Shown piece after piece: positions 37,201 through 46,156 of a stretch of 64,000 nucleotides of DNA. Numbering within the stretch: position 1 is the first letter of the stretch; each line of letters opens with the position of its first letter. The translations under genes and the position numbers were made by a program. The notes beneath the pieces were generated by a model, which saw nothing but the letters and a program-made list of their open reading frames with translations, ran no database searches and was not told where the DNA came from. Source of the DNA: Pseudoalteromonas phenolica (GTDB lineage: Bacteria > Pseudomonadota > Gammaproteobacteria > Enterobacterales > Alteromonadaceae); assembly GCF_005886345.1 (NCBI RefSeq), contig NZ_PNEC01000004.1, positions 124,001-188,000 of the forward strand. The letters run 5' to 3'.

Positions 37201-38176
37201 AGCAGTGCTTGCCAATACTCGTACTGAATTACGTACTATTTGGGCTGAAACGACTTATAAGATGCAAGCACTTCGTGATAACCCTGAGTGTGCTAAGCAA
37301 GAGTTTGATGCGAAATTTGACGAAAAAGATCCAGGTCTTAACGTAAAACTAAGCTTCGACCTAAACGAAGACGTAGCGGCACCTTACATTGCAACAGGTG
37401 CTAAGCCTAAGATGGCTATCCTACGTGAGCAAGGTGTTAACTCACACGTTGAAATGGCAGCAGCATTTAACCGTGCAGGCTTTGCAGCAGTAGACGTACA
37501 CATGAGTGACATCCTTGAAGGTCGCCTAACGCTAGAAGAGTTTAAAGGCCTTGTAGCATGTGGTGGTTTCTCTTACGGTGACGTACTAGGTGCAGGTGAA
37601 GGTTGGGCTAAGTCAATCCTATTCAATGACATGGCACGCGATCAGTTCCAAACCTTCTTTGAGCGTCAAGACACGTTCAGCTTAGGTGTGTGTAACGGTT
37701 GTCAGATGTTATCAACATTGAAAGAGCTTATCCCAGGTACTGAACACTGGCCACGTTTTGTAACTAACAAGTCAGAGCGTTTTGAAGCACGTTTCAGCCT
37801 TGTTGAAGTACAAGAAAGCCCGTCAGTATTCTTCCAAGGTATGGCTGGCTCTCGTATGCCAATCGCGGTATCTCACGGTGAAGGCCATGCAGAATTTGCA
37901 AACGATGCAGCAGTGAAAGCAGCACTAGAGTCTGGCACAGTTGCAGTTCAATATGTTGATAACTTTGGTAAGCCTACTACGCAATACCCGAACAACCCGA
38001 ATGGTTCACCAGAAGGTATTACAGGTATTACATCAACGGATGGTCGTGCAACAGTAATGATGCCACACCCAGAGCGTGTATTCCGTGCAGTAGCTAACTC
38101 TTGGCACCCTGATGAGTGGAAAGAAGATAGCCCATGGATGCGTATGTTCCGTAATGCTAGAAAGAACATCGGCTAA
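34292..38176 (+). CDS. purL: Phosphoribosylformylglycinamidine synthase
   Basis: This large PurL converts FGAR, glutamine and ATP to FGAM in purine synthesis. I prefer the second ATG ([13 protein letters not shown]), which aligns with known PurL starts and has GGATGA upstream; the ATG at 34280 would add four residues. The 1294-residue protein has the PurS-like N-terminal region, a linker, and tandem FGAM synthase domains ([61 protein letters not shown]). The C-terminal glutaminase domain has nucleophile Cys in GVCNGCQML and the HPERVFR end. A second, degenerate copy of its 3' end lies just downstream. Confidence 0.97.
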   Translation: MLILRGAPALSDFKVQKILKTCADSNLPVTGIYAEFMHFADLTAELSDSELDKLNKLLKYGPTIAEHEPQGALILVTPRIGTISPWASKATDIANNCGLDKVHRVERGIAYYVEGELSAEQLNDVAKLVHDRMTESVHNSLEDAGQLFRVDEPRPMSSVDILDGGREALATANVEQGFALADDEIDYLVENFTKLGRNPNDIELFMFAQANSEHCRHKIFNADWTIDGEAQPKSLFKMIKNTYETHPENVLSAYKDNAAVMKGSKAGRFFPNKEGEYSYNQENIEILMKVETHNHPTAIAPFSGASTGSGGEIRDEGATGRGSKPKAGLVGFTVSNLRIPGFEQPWETNFGKPGRIVDALDIMIDGPLGGAAFNNEFGRPNLLGYFRTYEEKVNSHNGEEVRGYHKPIMLAGGLGNIRTEHVQKGEIPVGAKLIALGGPAMNIGLGGGAASSMASGQSNEDLDFASVQRENPEMERRCQEVIDKCWQLGDENPIAFIHDVGAGGLSNAFPELVDDGGRGGKFQLRNIPNDEPGMAPHEIWCNESQERYVLAVAAEDFARFEEICKRERAQYAVIGEATEERHLTVADSHFDNNPVDLPLEVLLGKAPKMHRDVESKQVEGEALKTDSIDVLDAAKRLLRLPTIAEKTFLITIGDRTVTGLVARDQMVGPWQVPVANCAVTAAAFDTYHGEAMSMGERTPAALLNYGASARLAVAEALTNIAGANIGGLENIKLSANWMAAAGHPGEDAGLYEAVKAVGEELCPALGLTIPVGKDSMSMKTTWQDDGEDKAVTAPLSLVITAFGRVEDIRKTVTPQLRTDKGDSSLILVDLGAGQNRMGASSLAQVYKQLGDKTPDVDSPELLKGFYNAMQALVADEKLLAYHDRSDGGLFTTVAEMAFAGRTGVTVNLDSLTGSDIEALYNEELGAVIQVRNDDLAAVEAVLADNGLTAISHTIGALNTEDKVIFNRGGEAVLANTRTELRTIWAETTYKMQALRDNPECAKQEFDAKFDEKDPGLNVKLSFDLNEDVAAPYIATGAKPKMAILREQGVNSHVEMAAAFNRAGFAAVDVHMSDILEGRLTLEEFKGLVACGGFSYGDVLGAGEGWAKSILFNDMARDQFQTFFERQDTFSLGVCNGCQMLSTLKELIPGTEHWPRFVTNKSERFEARFSLVEVQESPSVFFQGMAGSRMPIAVSHGEGHAEFANDAAVKAALESGTVAVQYVDNFGKPTTQYPNNPNGSPEGITGITSTDGRATVMMPHPERVFRAVANSWHPDEWKEDSPWMRMFRNARKNIG

Positions 38177-38191
38177 TACTTAGCTAAAAAG

Positions 38192-38217
38192 AAAAGGTCG
38201 CGAAAGTGGCCTTTTTT
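38192..38217 (+). terminator. Terminator of purL
   Basis: AAAAGGTC and GGCCTTTT pair (one G-T pair) around GCGAAAGT, followed by T residues, 16 bases after the stop and before the purL remnant. Confidence 0.7.
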
Positions 38218-38218
38218 G

Positions 38219-38323
38219 TTAGTTGAGCAAGCTAACTATTGGCAGCGATACCCAAAAGAAGAGTGGATCGATGACAGCCCGTGGATGCGTATGTTCCGTA
38301 ATGCCAGAAAGAACATAGGCTAA
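38219..38323 (+). pseudogene. Remnant of a second purL 3' end
   Basis: In frame it reads VEQANYWQRYPKEEW, then [17 protein letters not shown] and a stop. The last 18 residues are nearly identical to the intact purL end, at the DNA level too, while the part before diverges. It is followed by its own strong terminator. The best reading is the leftover tail of an older or different purL after recombination replaced the gene, or a tandem duplication that decayed. Confidence 0.8.
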
Positions 38324-38338
38324 TTGTTTAGTTTGATG

Positions 38339-38365
38339 AAAAAGGTCACCTCGGTGACCTTTTTC
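38339..38365. terminator. Bidirectional terminator after the purL remnant
   Basis: AAAAAGGTCACC pairs perfectly with GGTGACCTTTTT around TC. It lies between the purL remnant and the convergent ABC permease stop, and was probably the original purL terminator. Confidence 0.88.
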
Positions 38366-38397
38366 GTTTTTAATAGTGATTAAAATCTTTACACCGA

Positions 38398-40827
38398 TTA
38401 ATCGCTATTACGTAATGAATGAATTGCGGGTTGGTTTATAAACTGGCGCAGTGGCCAATAACAAGCGAACAGTGACAGCCCAGTAATGGCAACAACGGTG
38501 ACCATAAACATAGTGACAATATTAGATGCCAAGTAGGTCATGAACAGTTCATCGTAAGCCAAATAAATCGCAGTTAAAATAACAATACTGGCTGCGACCC
38601 CCATAATAACCACAGAGACATTGTCTTTAATGATAAGCCCAACTAAGTGTTTGCGCTTAGCACCAATGGCCATTCGAGTACCAAGTTCAAAGCGGCGCAT
38701 GTGGGTGCCGTAACTCAAAATACCATAGAGGCCGACGCCTGCTAAAAAGAAGGTTAATACAGCGAGCGCTGCAGTTGTGACAGCTATTGCATATTGAGTG
38801 AACAGTTGCTCTTGCTCTATTTCTTCAAAGTATTCTAATCTGAACAGCGTATATAAGTTGCTTACTTCTTTAATGATGCTGGCAGCTTGATCTCGTGATA
38901 AACGCTGCCCCGGTAACAAGTTAAGTGTAAAGTCATTATCATCACGCGATGTTGGGCCATAAACTCTTGCTGGGATGTCCGTTTGGCCGGGTAGTTTTAT
39001 ACCTTTCACTACGCCAACAATTGTAAAGCTTGGCTGTTCAGGGTTATTAGACAGCTCCATGCCAACGGCACTACCTGATGGATTAAGTTGTTTTGCAAAC
39101 ACATCATTAACGATGAGTTTTCTGGGGCGATCTTGAATATCTGCTTGGCTAAAGTTATCACCTTCAATCAGTTCCATGCCTAGCATATCAAAATAGATAT
39201 CATCTATATCTTTGTTATATATAACATGTCGGCTGTCATCTGTGGTGGATGTGAGTGCCCACAAACTATAGTCTCGTAATACAGAGCTAGATAAAGAGAC
39301 AGACTCCACTTGAGGCAACTGAGCCAACTTTTCTTTAAGCTCATTGTTAAACGATATAATCTCTTCTCGTGGAGGGCGTGTTGCGGCTGAAAGAGATACA
39401 GACAGCTCAAGTTTGTCTTCTACTTTATAGCTTTTGGTTTCAGTGATGGTGTTATAGGCTTCTTTAAACAAACTGATATTGGCAAATACCAGCACAGTGG
39501 CGATGGCGACTTGGCTGACAATTAAAAGTTGTCTGGTTTTTTTAGAAACTTGAATGCTAGTGCCTTTACCGCTTGACTGTAGCATAGAGTTAAGCGCTTT
39601 ATAGTTGATTATGCGTCGACTCAATCCTGCAAACAGCAAGGCGAACAACAAGGCGAATAATACCGCAGCAGTCAAGGTGACCACATTGATTGCAAGCTCA
39701 TCGACCCTAGGTAACACACTAGCCAAATAGGTTTGCATAATATAAAAGCCAGACATGGCAATAATAAGTGCAAAGAGTACCGACAACCCCATTAATACAC
39801 CCGTTTCGGCAAGTAGCGTTTTAAAAAGTTGCGATTGTTTTGCCCCAAGCGCTGCAAAAATAGCTAACTGACGTTGCTGTTCGGCAGTGCGAGACATAAG
39901 TAAGTTAGCGATATTTGCAGTGGCAATAAGCACTAACCCCAGTACACCTGCTAACAGTAAATAAACGGTATTGCCACTGTCCCCTAAAATTTCATCGTGG
40001 AAACTGGTTAGTACCATATTCACTCGCCAGCCAGCAAAAAATGCGCTACCGGCTACTTCTTGTTGCCATTTGTCATTGACTAAAGCAGTGAGTGTTTGAG
40101 CAGCTTGAGAGTCGGTGAATTCGGTATTCTTTTTACCAACAAATGTAAGGGCGCCTAAAATATTACCCCACGCATCTTCAAATCGCTTCCCTTGGTTGTA
40201 GTCAAAGGGAAACCATACAGACGTGTTTTGTCCAACATTTGCAATTTGAGGTTCAATAAATGACTTATCTAAGACACCAACGATATTAAAGCTCACGCCT
40301 CTAAAGTCGACTTTTTTATCTAAGATATTAGGATCGCCATCAAAAGTTTGTTGCCATAGCTGATGACTGATTATAGCGACCGGATTGTTGGTGTTTAGGG
40401 TTTCAGATTGCTCAAATTGACGGCCAAGGACCATATTGGCATCAAGTAGTTCAAACCACTCAGGAGTAACATAGCCAGTCTCTAGACGGGGTGAGCTTGG
40501 TAAATTTGTTAGTACGTCTTGGCCGTAATAAATTAATGCGCTTTTCGAGAAGACGTCTTGGTTTTTATATAGGTGAATTAAACCAGGGTAAGTAAAAGCA
40601 GTGCCTTGTATTTTATCTTTGCTATCGTGAAAAATATGCTCAACCTTATATAACTTTTCATGCTCAGGGTAGGGCAAAGGTTTTACAAGTAGCAAATAAC
40701 CTAAGGTTAAAACACACAATAGGGCACCTAAAGTAACCCCCATAGTGGTGATCACAGTTGCGATAAAGCCAGGCTTTTTACTCAGCGATGCCCAAGCTTG
40801 TTTGCTTTGGTAAATTATCTGCTTCAT
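38398..40827 (-). CDS. ABC transporter permease, MacB/FtsX type
   Basis: The 809-residue inner-membrane protein has the duplicated layout of large export permeases: one helix near residues 20-48, a MacB-type periplasmic domain, and three helices at about 290-405 (FtsX domain). One helix near 430 follows, then a second periplasmic domain and three C-terminal helices at about 680-795 (FtsX domain). RTAEQQRQLAIFAALGAKQSQL and GTRMAIGAKRKHLVG are the two FtsX coupling motifs. It overlaps the upstream ATPase gene by 4 bases. With the adaptor and ATPase it forms a tripartite exporter; the substrate (peptide, lipid or drug) is not shown by the sequence. Confidence 0.88.
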   Translation of the reverse strand: MKQIIYQSKQAWASLSKKPGFIATVITTMGVTLGALLCVLTLGYLLLVKPLPYPEHEKLYKVEHIFHDSKDKIQGTAFTYPGLIHLYKNQDVFSKSALIYYGQDVLTNLPSSPRLETGYVTPEWFELLDANMVLGRQFEQSETLNTNNPVAIISHQLWQQTFDGDPNILDKKVDFRGVSFNIVGVLDKSFIEPQIANVGQNTSVWFPFDYNQGKRFEDAWGNILGALTFVGKKNTEFTDSQAAQTLTALVNDKWQQEVAGSAFFAGWRVNMVLTSFHDEILGDSGNTVYLLLAGVLGLVLIATANIANLLMSRTAEQQRQLAIFAALGAKQSQLFKTLLAETGVLMGLSVLFALIIAMSGFYIMQTYLASVLPRVDELAINVVTLTAAVLFALLFALLFAGLSRRIINYKALNSMLQSSGKGTSIQVSKKTRQLLIVSQVAIATVLVFANISLFKEAYNTITETKSYKVEDKLELSVSLSAATRPPREEIISFNNELKEKLAQLPQVESVSLSSSVLRDYSLWALTSTTDDSRHVIYNKDIDDIYFDMLGMELIEGDNFSQADIQDRPRKLIVNDVFAKQLNPSGSAVGMELSNNPEQPSFTIVGVVKGIKLPGQTDIPARVYGPTSRDDNDFTLNLLPGQRLSRDQAASIIKEVSNLYTLFRLEYFEEIEQEQLFTQYAIAVTTAALAVLTFFLAGVGLYGILSYGTHMRRFELGTRMAIGAKRKHLVGLIIKDNVSVVIMGVAASIVILTAIYLAYDELFMTYLASNIVTMFMVTVVAITGLSLFACYWPLRQFINQPAIHSLRNSD

Positions 40828-41528
40828 AATACAGCCTTAATTTTAGGAGTGGTTAAAATCGCTCCATCTAATAATTTAAGTTGTTTTTTGGCCATGTCAG
40901 CATAGCGTGGGTCGTGTGTTACCATGCAAATGGTGGTGCCTTGTTCGTTTAGTTTTTCAAGTACATGCATTACTTGATCGCCACTTTTAGAATCTAAGTT
41001 ACCTGTGGGTTCATCGACTAATAAAATTGCAGGGTTGGCAACTAAAGCGCGGGCAATAGCAACACGTTGTTGTTGACCACCTGAAAGTTGATTGGGTTTG
41101 TGCGCCATTCTGTGAGTCATATCAACCAGTGCCAGGCACTCTTGGACGCGTTGTTTTAATTCACTATCGCTGGGGGGCTTATCTTGGTAACGCAGTGGTA
41201 GAGCAACATTATCAAATACACTTAACTCATCAATTAAGTTAAAAGACTGAAATATAAAGCCTATTTTTGTATTTCTGATCTCAGCAGCCTGATCTAGACT
41301 CAGATCCGTGACGTTCATCCCTTCAATGTAATACTCACCGCCAGAGGGCATATCTAATAAGCCCAGTAGGGCTAAAAGCGTTGATTTACCACACCCAGAA
41401 GGCCCTGAGATAGATACATATTCACCGGCTTTGATCTCTAGATCTATACTTTTTAATGCATGGGTTTCTATGTCTTCAGTTTCAAATACTTTAGAGATCC
41501 CAGTCATTTTTATTGTTATGTCGCTCAT
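40824..41528 (-). CDS. ABC transporter ATP-binding protein, MacB/LolD type
   Basis: The 234-residue ATPase has Walker A GPSGCGKST near residue 40, Q-loop FQSFNLIDEL, signature LSGGQQQRVAIARAL, Walker B LLVDEPTGNLDS and the switch His in MVTHD. This class drives export or lipoprotein release through FtsX-type permeases by mechanotransmission. It lies between the adaptor gene (91 bp upstream) and the permease gene (4-bp overlap), so the three are cotranscribed. Confidence 0.93.
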   Translation of the reverse strand: MSDITIKMTGISKVFETEDIETHALKSIDLEIKAGEYVSISGPSGCGKSTLLALLGLLDMPSGGEYYIEGMNVTDLSLDQAAEIRNTKIGFIFQSFNLIDELSVFDNVALPLRYQDKPPSDSELKQRVQECLALVDMTHRMAHKPNQLSGGQQQRVAIARALVANPAILLVDEPTGNLDSKSGDQVMHVLEKLNEQGTTICMVTHDPRYADMAKKQLKLLDGAILTTPKIKAVL

Positions 41529-41619
41529 GTGATGTCCTTTATTTTTTTGATGGCAGTGCCGAGTTATTCATGTAAATCAGGTGGTCAAAGCTCTTTTGAC
41601 CACTTGGCTAAATTCGCGG

Positions 41620-42885
41620 TTATTGAATCGATATCTTTTTGTGAGTATGTAAATTACTTAAATCTGAAATGATAAATTGTGCGCCGACGTCAGCGCCGGA
41701 TCGCAATTGCATAAATTGTCCTGCTTGTACGCCAAATTGTACCGGCGTTAACTCAGCACTTTGAGTGCCGCTAAGGACGCGATATAAAGGCATAGTATCG
41801 TTGCTTTGAGTACCCGCAGGGCGTCTGATATATAAAACATTTTTTAGAGAATCAGCTATGATTTTACCATCGATAGACGCTTGAGGACGGGCACTTGATG
41901 GCAAGTTGCTAGGCAATGTTATCTCTACCTCAACCGTGTTATCTGAGACAATTGGATCGATGCGTTTAACTACGCCTGTGATCTTATCTCGACGTGTGTC
42001 GATAGTGGCTGCTTGGCCAATAGCCACTTGTTGAATTTGACTCTGAGGCACACGGATCAGCGCAATTAAATCAGTAATGCTACCAATCAGTGCGACTTCG
42101 CTACCAGCAGAGAGGCTTTGCCCTAATTCAACCGACAAGCGCTGTAATACCCCATCGAAGCCAGCGCGTACGGTCAGTTTCTCAAGTCTAGATTTTGCAA
42201 TATTTAAGCGACCTTGTTGTTGCTTGATACGCTCTTGTTGAATATTCACGGCTTCCTCATGCACTAAGCTGAGCTGCGCATTACGCTCGGATAAAATTCT
42301 CATCCGTTCTTTGAGTTGCTTTTCATTTAATATGGTTTGTTGAAAATCAAGATCAGAAACAATGCCTTTCTCAGCCAATTGTTCTTCGGCGGCTCTGCGC
42401 AGTGATGCTGTTTCAAATTGTGCTTTGATTTCGGCCAGTGCCGCGGCCTCATTGAGTTTCTCTCTTTGATTATTGAGTTTTAATTGGCGAAGGTTGGCCT
42501 GTAATTGTGTTAGCTCTTGCTCTGCATCTTGAACTTGTTGTTCAAGCTCAGGGTTTTCGAGCTTAACAATGACGCTATTGGCTGTGACAGGTGCACCGGG
42601 TTTTAACACAATTTCTTTTACAGTCGCAGCCGAAAAAGTCGTGATTAATTGTTGCTTGTTAGAAGTTAGGACACCATAACCGTCGATCACCACGTCTAAA
42701 TCACCCTGCTGAACGCTTGCCATAATAAGTTGGCTACGTTCAACAGCAATGCTGCTACCAGCTTGTTTGATTGCAATGGCACTGGCACATAAGACAATGA
42801 TTGTGAAAATAGACAACCATTTATGCTTTGCTATTGTCCGTCGTAGAGTGTTGGTTTTTTTGTTTGTTTTTGCTACATCCATCAT
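41620..42885 (-). CDS. Periplasmic adaptor (HlyD/MacA-like) of the ABC exporter
   Basis: The 421-residue membrane-fusion protein has one N-terminal helix (about 25-44), a split lipoyl domain, and a long alpha-helical hairpin (about 105-225; ELEQQVQDAEQELTQLQANL). A beta-barrel region follows (GQSLSAGSEVALIGSITDL) and a C-terminal membrane-proximal domain. Such adaptors link the inner-membrane permease to an outer-membrane channel, likely TolC, which is not in this window. AGAGGGA lies before the two ATGs. It is the first gene of the exporter operon and has a sigma-54-like promoter directly upstream. Confidence 0.88.
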   Translation of the reverse strand: MMDVAKTNKKTNTLRRTIAKHKWLSIFTIIVLCASAIAIKQAGSSIAVERSQLIMASVQQGDLDVVIDGYGVLTSNKQQLITTFSAATVKEIVLKPGAPVTANSVIVKLENPELEQQVQDAEQELTQLQANLRQLKLNNQREKLNEAAALAEIKAQFETASLRRAAEEQLAEKGIVSDLDFQQTILNEKQLKERMRILSERNAQLSLVHEEAVNIQQERIKQQQGRLNIAKSRLEKLTVRAGFDGVLQRLSVELGQSLSAGSEVALIGSITDLIALIRVPQSQIQQVAIGQAATIDTRRDKITGVVKRIDPIVSDNTVEVEITLPSNLPSSARPQASIDGKIIADSLKNVLYIRRPAGTQSNDTMPLYRVLSGTQSAELTPVQFGVQAGQFMQLRSGADVGAQFIISDLSNLHTHKKISIQ

Positions 42886-42916
42886 TGAATCCCTCTAGCT
42901 TGTTAAACTAGATAAG

Positions 42917-42931
42917 ACAAAGAATATGCCA
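42917..42931 (-). promoter_or_regulatory. Candidate sigma-54 promoter of the exporter operon
   Basis: On the minus strand TGGCAT-N5-TTGT has the -24 GG and the spacing of sigma-54 promoters (consensus TGGCAC-N5-TTGC), with GT in place of GC at -12. It lies 31 bases before the adaptor start. The next genes upstream encode an NtrC-type activator and its kinase, which makes a real promoter likely. Confidence 0.6.
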
Positions 42932-42987
42932 AGTAGTAAACTTGTTTTAAATCAATTGTTTATTTTTATATTCAAATATAGGATATT

Positions 42988-43010
42988 AAAAACCGTCCGG
43001 AATCGGACGG
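42988..43010 (-). terminator. Terminator of the regulator/kinase operon
   Basis: On the minus strand GCCGTCCG-ATTC-CGGACGG is followed by TTTTT, 24 bases after the kinase stop. It separates the regulatory operon from the exporter operon. Its stem overlaps one of the dyads listed as a possible activator site. Confidence 0.75.
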
Positions 43011-43029
43011 CTCAATTTCGATTCCGACC
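42995..43029. promoter_or_regulatory. Two related dyads, possible upstream activator sites
   Basis: GTCCGGAATCGGAC (42995-43008) and, on the other strand, GGTCGGAATCGAAA (43016-43029) share the core CGGAATCG, with centres 21 bases apart. They lie about 65-100 bp upstream of the sigma-54-like -24 box, the usual distance for NtrC-type enhancers. The first dyad is also the stem of the kinase terminator, so double use or coincidence is possible. Confidence 0.4.
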
Positions 43030-43033
43030 GGTG

Positions 43034-44320
43034 TTACTCTGCGGGGTTTGATAACGGTTTGTGGGGTAAAAAAATACTTACGGTCACGCCTTGCTGTGGG
43101 TTATTTTCGATATGAATCGTGCCTTTATGGTGTTCTATTATATTGCGGCAGAAAGTGAGCCCAATGCCCTGACCATTTGGCTTTGTGGTAAACAAAGGCA
43201 CAAATAAATTATCAGTATTTAAAATACCGTGGCCGTCATCGGCGAGGGTAATCAAGACTTTACCAAGCTTTTCTCTGATACGGATACGTACTTGTTTTGC
43301 GTTTGCCTCATGGGCATTTTTCAGTAAGTTAATAAACACTTGTTCAATAAAGGTCTGATCTGCATGAATATGCTCGATACCTATTTGGGTGTTAAGTGCT
43401 AAATCAGGGGTCAGCGCTGATAGTTTTTGCCACATACTGTGCATATCAACTTGGGTCAATTGCAAGTTGAGGTTATGAGATAGCGAAGCATAGCGGCTAA
43501 TAAAGTCTTGTAGCTGGTGGCAATGATCAGAAATAAGCTGTAATGCTTGTTGCTCGCGCGCGCCTTGCATTTTGCTTGAAAGGCTTTCTGCTAAGGAAGA
43601 AACAGGGGTTAGAGAGTTCCTTATTTCATGACCCATAACACGGATCATTTGCTGCCATGCATTGAGCTGACTAGCACGTATGGCACTGTCTATGTTTGTG
43701 AGTACAAATAAATAATGCGCTTCTCCATTATCAATGAAGGCGCTTTCGCTGATTTGCCACTGCTGCAAAGTTCTATTTAATCGCCAGCCAGTGCTTGTTT
43801 GTTCAAGGCCTAAGATTTTTGGAGAAGCATGGCGGTACATTTGCCAAGGTTCATCGTAGATGTTCATAAAAGCAGGGTTGGCATAACTTAGCTGATGCTT
43901 GCTGTTAAACACCATAATGGGGGTATCGAGTTGGTCAATCAATTGATACAGCAAAAAGGCATGCTGATCGTAGCGAGACTTATTTTTTTGTAAATGATGA
44001 CTCAGATCTTTAAGGGCTAAGTGCAGACGTTGTGAACTGCCTTCCTTAAAATCTGAACGGGCAAACTGATTGTAATCCTCCATTTTTACTGCTTCTATGT
44101 GAAGTAATGCACGATCAAAAGCTACCACCACTTTTTGCTCAAAATGTGAAATAAACCAACACAGTACTAGAACTAAAAACAACTCAACAAGTATCAAGTT
44201 GAGTAAAGGCATACCCGCTAAATACATGATGATGGCCATCAGTAGACTGATCAGAATGCCAGCTCCAAGTGTGGTTATATATATATAATTTTCTATGGTC
44301 TTACTTTTCAATATCATCAT
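43034..44320 (-). CDS. Two-component sensor histidine kinase of the exporter module
   Basis: I place the start at the ATG giving MMILKSKTIENYIYI, since upstream codons run into the regulator gene; this leaves a 20-bp overlap with it. The 428-residue protein has two membrane helices (about 13-33 and 37-58) with almost no periplasmic loop, so it probably senses within the membrane. A PAS-like domain follows (about 110-205; LDTPIMVFNSKHQLSYANPAF), then the H box VMGHEIRNSLTPVSSL and an HATPase domain (LLKNAHEANA, LADDGHGI, GQGIGLTFCRNI). It pairs with the NtrC-type regulator. Confidence 0.88.
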   Translation of the reverse strand: MMILKSKTIENYIYITTLGAGILISLLMAIIMYLAGMPLLNLILVELFLVLVLCWFISHFEQKVVVAFDRALLHIEAVKMEDYNQFARSDFKEGSSQRLHLALKDLSHHLQKNKSRYDQHAFLLYQLIDQLDTPIMVFNSKHQLSYANPAFMNIYDEPWQMYRHASPKILGLEQTSTGWRLNRTLQQWQISESAFIDNGEAHYLFVLTNIDSAIRASQLNAWQQMIRVMGHEIRNSLTPVSSLAESLSSKMQGAREQQALQLISDHCHQLQDFISRYASLSHNLNLQLTQVDMHSMWQKLSALTPDLALNTQIGIEHIHADQTFIEQVFINLLKNAHEANAKQVRIRIREKLGKVLITLADDGHGILNTDNLFVPLFTTKPNGQGIGLTFCRNIIEHHKGTIHIENNPQQGVTVSIFLPHKPLSNPAE

Positions 44321-45659
44321 ATTTTTCCAAGCGACGATATAAAGAAGATTTGGTGATCCCCAATAAATTAGCTGCTTGCGTAATATTATGAGCAGTCGCA
44401 TGGAGGGCTTTTTTGATCAGCATTCTTTCAGCTTGTTCTAATGTCATCATAGTTTGTAGTGAAGGTTCGCTGCCAGTATTACCAATGTGCAAACCTGAAG
44501 CGCTGATTTGGGTTGTTTGTGTCAGCAGCGTTGCGCGCTCGATAACATGACTCATTTCTCTTATGTTACCCGGCCAGTGATATGTTTTAAGCAGCTGCTG
44601 TGCTGATTTATCGAACCCCTCAACGGTTTTGCCATATTTTTTATTAAAACGCGCAAGTAAGTATTCAGCTAATGGCACAATATCATCAAAACGTGCCCTT
44701 AATGGTGGCAGCGAAAACTCAATGGTATTGAGGCGATAAAATAAATCCTCGCGAAACTTTTCTGAATGGATCAATTTCTTGCAGTCGGCATTGGTGGCAC
44801 TAATGATCCTAACATTCGCAAATTGTGTTTTGCTATCACCAACGGCTTCAAATTGACCTGACTCTAGTACTCGCAGTAATTTGGCTTGATGTGCCAAGCT
44901 GATATTGGCTATTTCATCTAAAAATAATGTGCCTGACTGCGCCAGCTCAAAGCGACCAATGCGATCAGATTTAGCATCTGTAAAAGCCCCTTTTTTATGG
45001 CCAAACATTTCACTTTCAAATAAAGACTCTGAAATTGCACCCATGTTAACGCTGATAAGTGGGTGGTCATTACGAGCTGATCGTTGATGAATATATTCTG
45101 CTAACTGACTTTTACCAGTACCATTTTCACCGCTCAGTAAGATAGAGACATCTGCAAGCGCCACATTCTCAATTTGCTCCATCAGCTCAGTCATACAAGC
45201 AGATTGCCATTGAAATTTCGGTGTATCGTTAGCAGGCTCTAGTCTTTGTGACAGCTTTTTATTGATGGCTTTTAGCCCTTTGAGCTCAAGCTGTTGACTT
45301 ATAACACTTAATAAACGCTGGTTTTTCCAAGGTTTTTCAATGAAATCCCCGGCCCCCAATTGCATGGCTTTGACCGCCAACTCAACGTTTGACCAAGCTG
45401 TCATAGCAACCACTCGTGTATCAATTTCTTGTTTTTTCAACCAAGCTAAGAATGCTAAGCCTTCTTCTCCTGAAGTTGTATCTAGTGAAAAGTTCATGTC
45501 GAGTAATACTAGATCTATATAGTGCTCAGATAGTTGCTCTTTGGCATCAAAGGGGTTTTTAGCAAATAGCATCTGATACCCATTATCTTCGAGTAAAAAC
45601 TGAAGGCTGGTAATGATTTCAGAACGATCATCAATGACAAGTATGGTTGGCGGTGACAT
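44301..45659 (-). CDS. NtrC-family sigma-54-dependent response regulator
   Basis: The 452-residue protein has a receiver domain (about 5-120, phospho-acceptor Asp54 in LVLLDMNF), an AAA+ domain (about 150-375) and a Fis-type helix-turn-helix (about 405-445; NITQAANLLGITKSSLYRRL). Walker A is GENGTGKS and Walker B region GTLFLDEI. The loop that contacts sigma-54 reads GAFTDA rather than GAFTGA, so its fit with sigma-54 is a point to check. With the kinase it likely controls the adjacent exporter through the sigma-54-like promoter at about 42.9 kb. Confidence 0.92.
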   Translation of the reverse strand: MSPPTILVIDDRSEIITSLQFLLEDNGYQMLFAKNPFDAKEQLSEHYIDLVLLDMNFSLDTTSGEEGLAFLAWLKKQEIDTRVVAMTAWSNVELAVKAMQLGAGDFIEKPWKNQRLLSVISQQLELKGLKAINKKLSQRLEPANDTPKFQWQSACMTELMEQIENVALADVSILLSGENGTGKSQLAEYIHQRSARNDHPLISVNMGAISESLFESEMFGHKKGAFTDAKSDRIGRFELAQSGTLFLDEIANISLAHQAKLLRVLESGQFEAVGDSKTQFANVRIISATNADCKKLIHSEKFREDLFYRLNTIEFSLPPLRARFDDIVPLAEYLLARFNKKYGKTVEGFDKSAQQLLKTYHWPGNIREMSHVIERATLLTQTTQISASGLHIGNTGSEPSLQTMMTLEQAERMLIKKALHATAHNITQAANLLGITKSSLYRRLEKYDDIEK

Positions 45660-46156
45660 ATTTTTATTCGTTGTTTATATTTGGCATTTTTATCATACCC
45701 TGAGAAATCTACGAAGGTATACAGTTTACTTTACCAACATATCGTTTATTGAGTAGTTACTAATACAAGGCTAGTGATTGATTGTCGGTTATGTTGCTTA
45801 ACGATCTGATGAGATAATGATAAATCGTATACTGACATCAGCGTAAGTGAAGGTATCAATGCGTTCAAAAAATCATCTCTGTGAGATACATTAAAAATGT
45901 GATAGACAGTTTTGAGTAAAGGCGAAATTCTACATCAAATGCATAGTTAAGCATGCCAAACAAGAAAAGTTACATACTCTATTGGTTTTTACATAAGTTT
46001 TAATTTGGCACATTTAAATGTGTCCTTAATTTGCCTTGTGATGTTAACGGTCTATTTAGTGCTGTGTAACGCCTACATCTGATTACATTTTCGTTGATAC
46101 AAACATCATAAAAATAGGTAAAATAACGAAGTTTAATTATTATCAGTCAGAGTGCT
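45660..46156. other. AT-rich intergenic region between regulator and ydbH
   Basis: This 497-bp gap between divergent genes is strongly AT-rich. I see no open frame with a leader, no clear tRNA or repeat, and no strong terminator. It must hold the promoters of the regulator operon and of ydbH. Confidence 0.5.

Noticed and set aside
38398..42885. Naming the exporter MacAB
   Set aside because: In MacB the ATPase and permease are fused; here they are separate and the permease has two FtsX units, so only the general type is supported.
45960..46060. TTGGCACATTT in the gap before ydbH as a second sigma-54 promoter
   Set aside because: No TTGC-type -12 element at the correct spacing.
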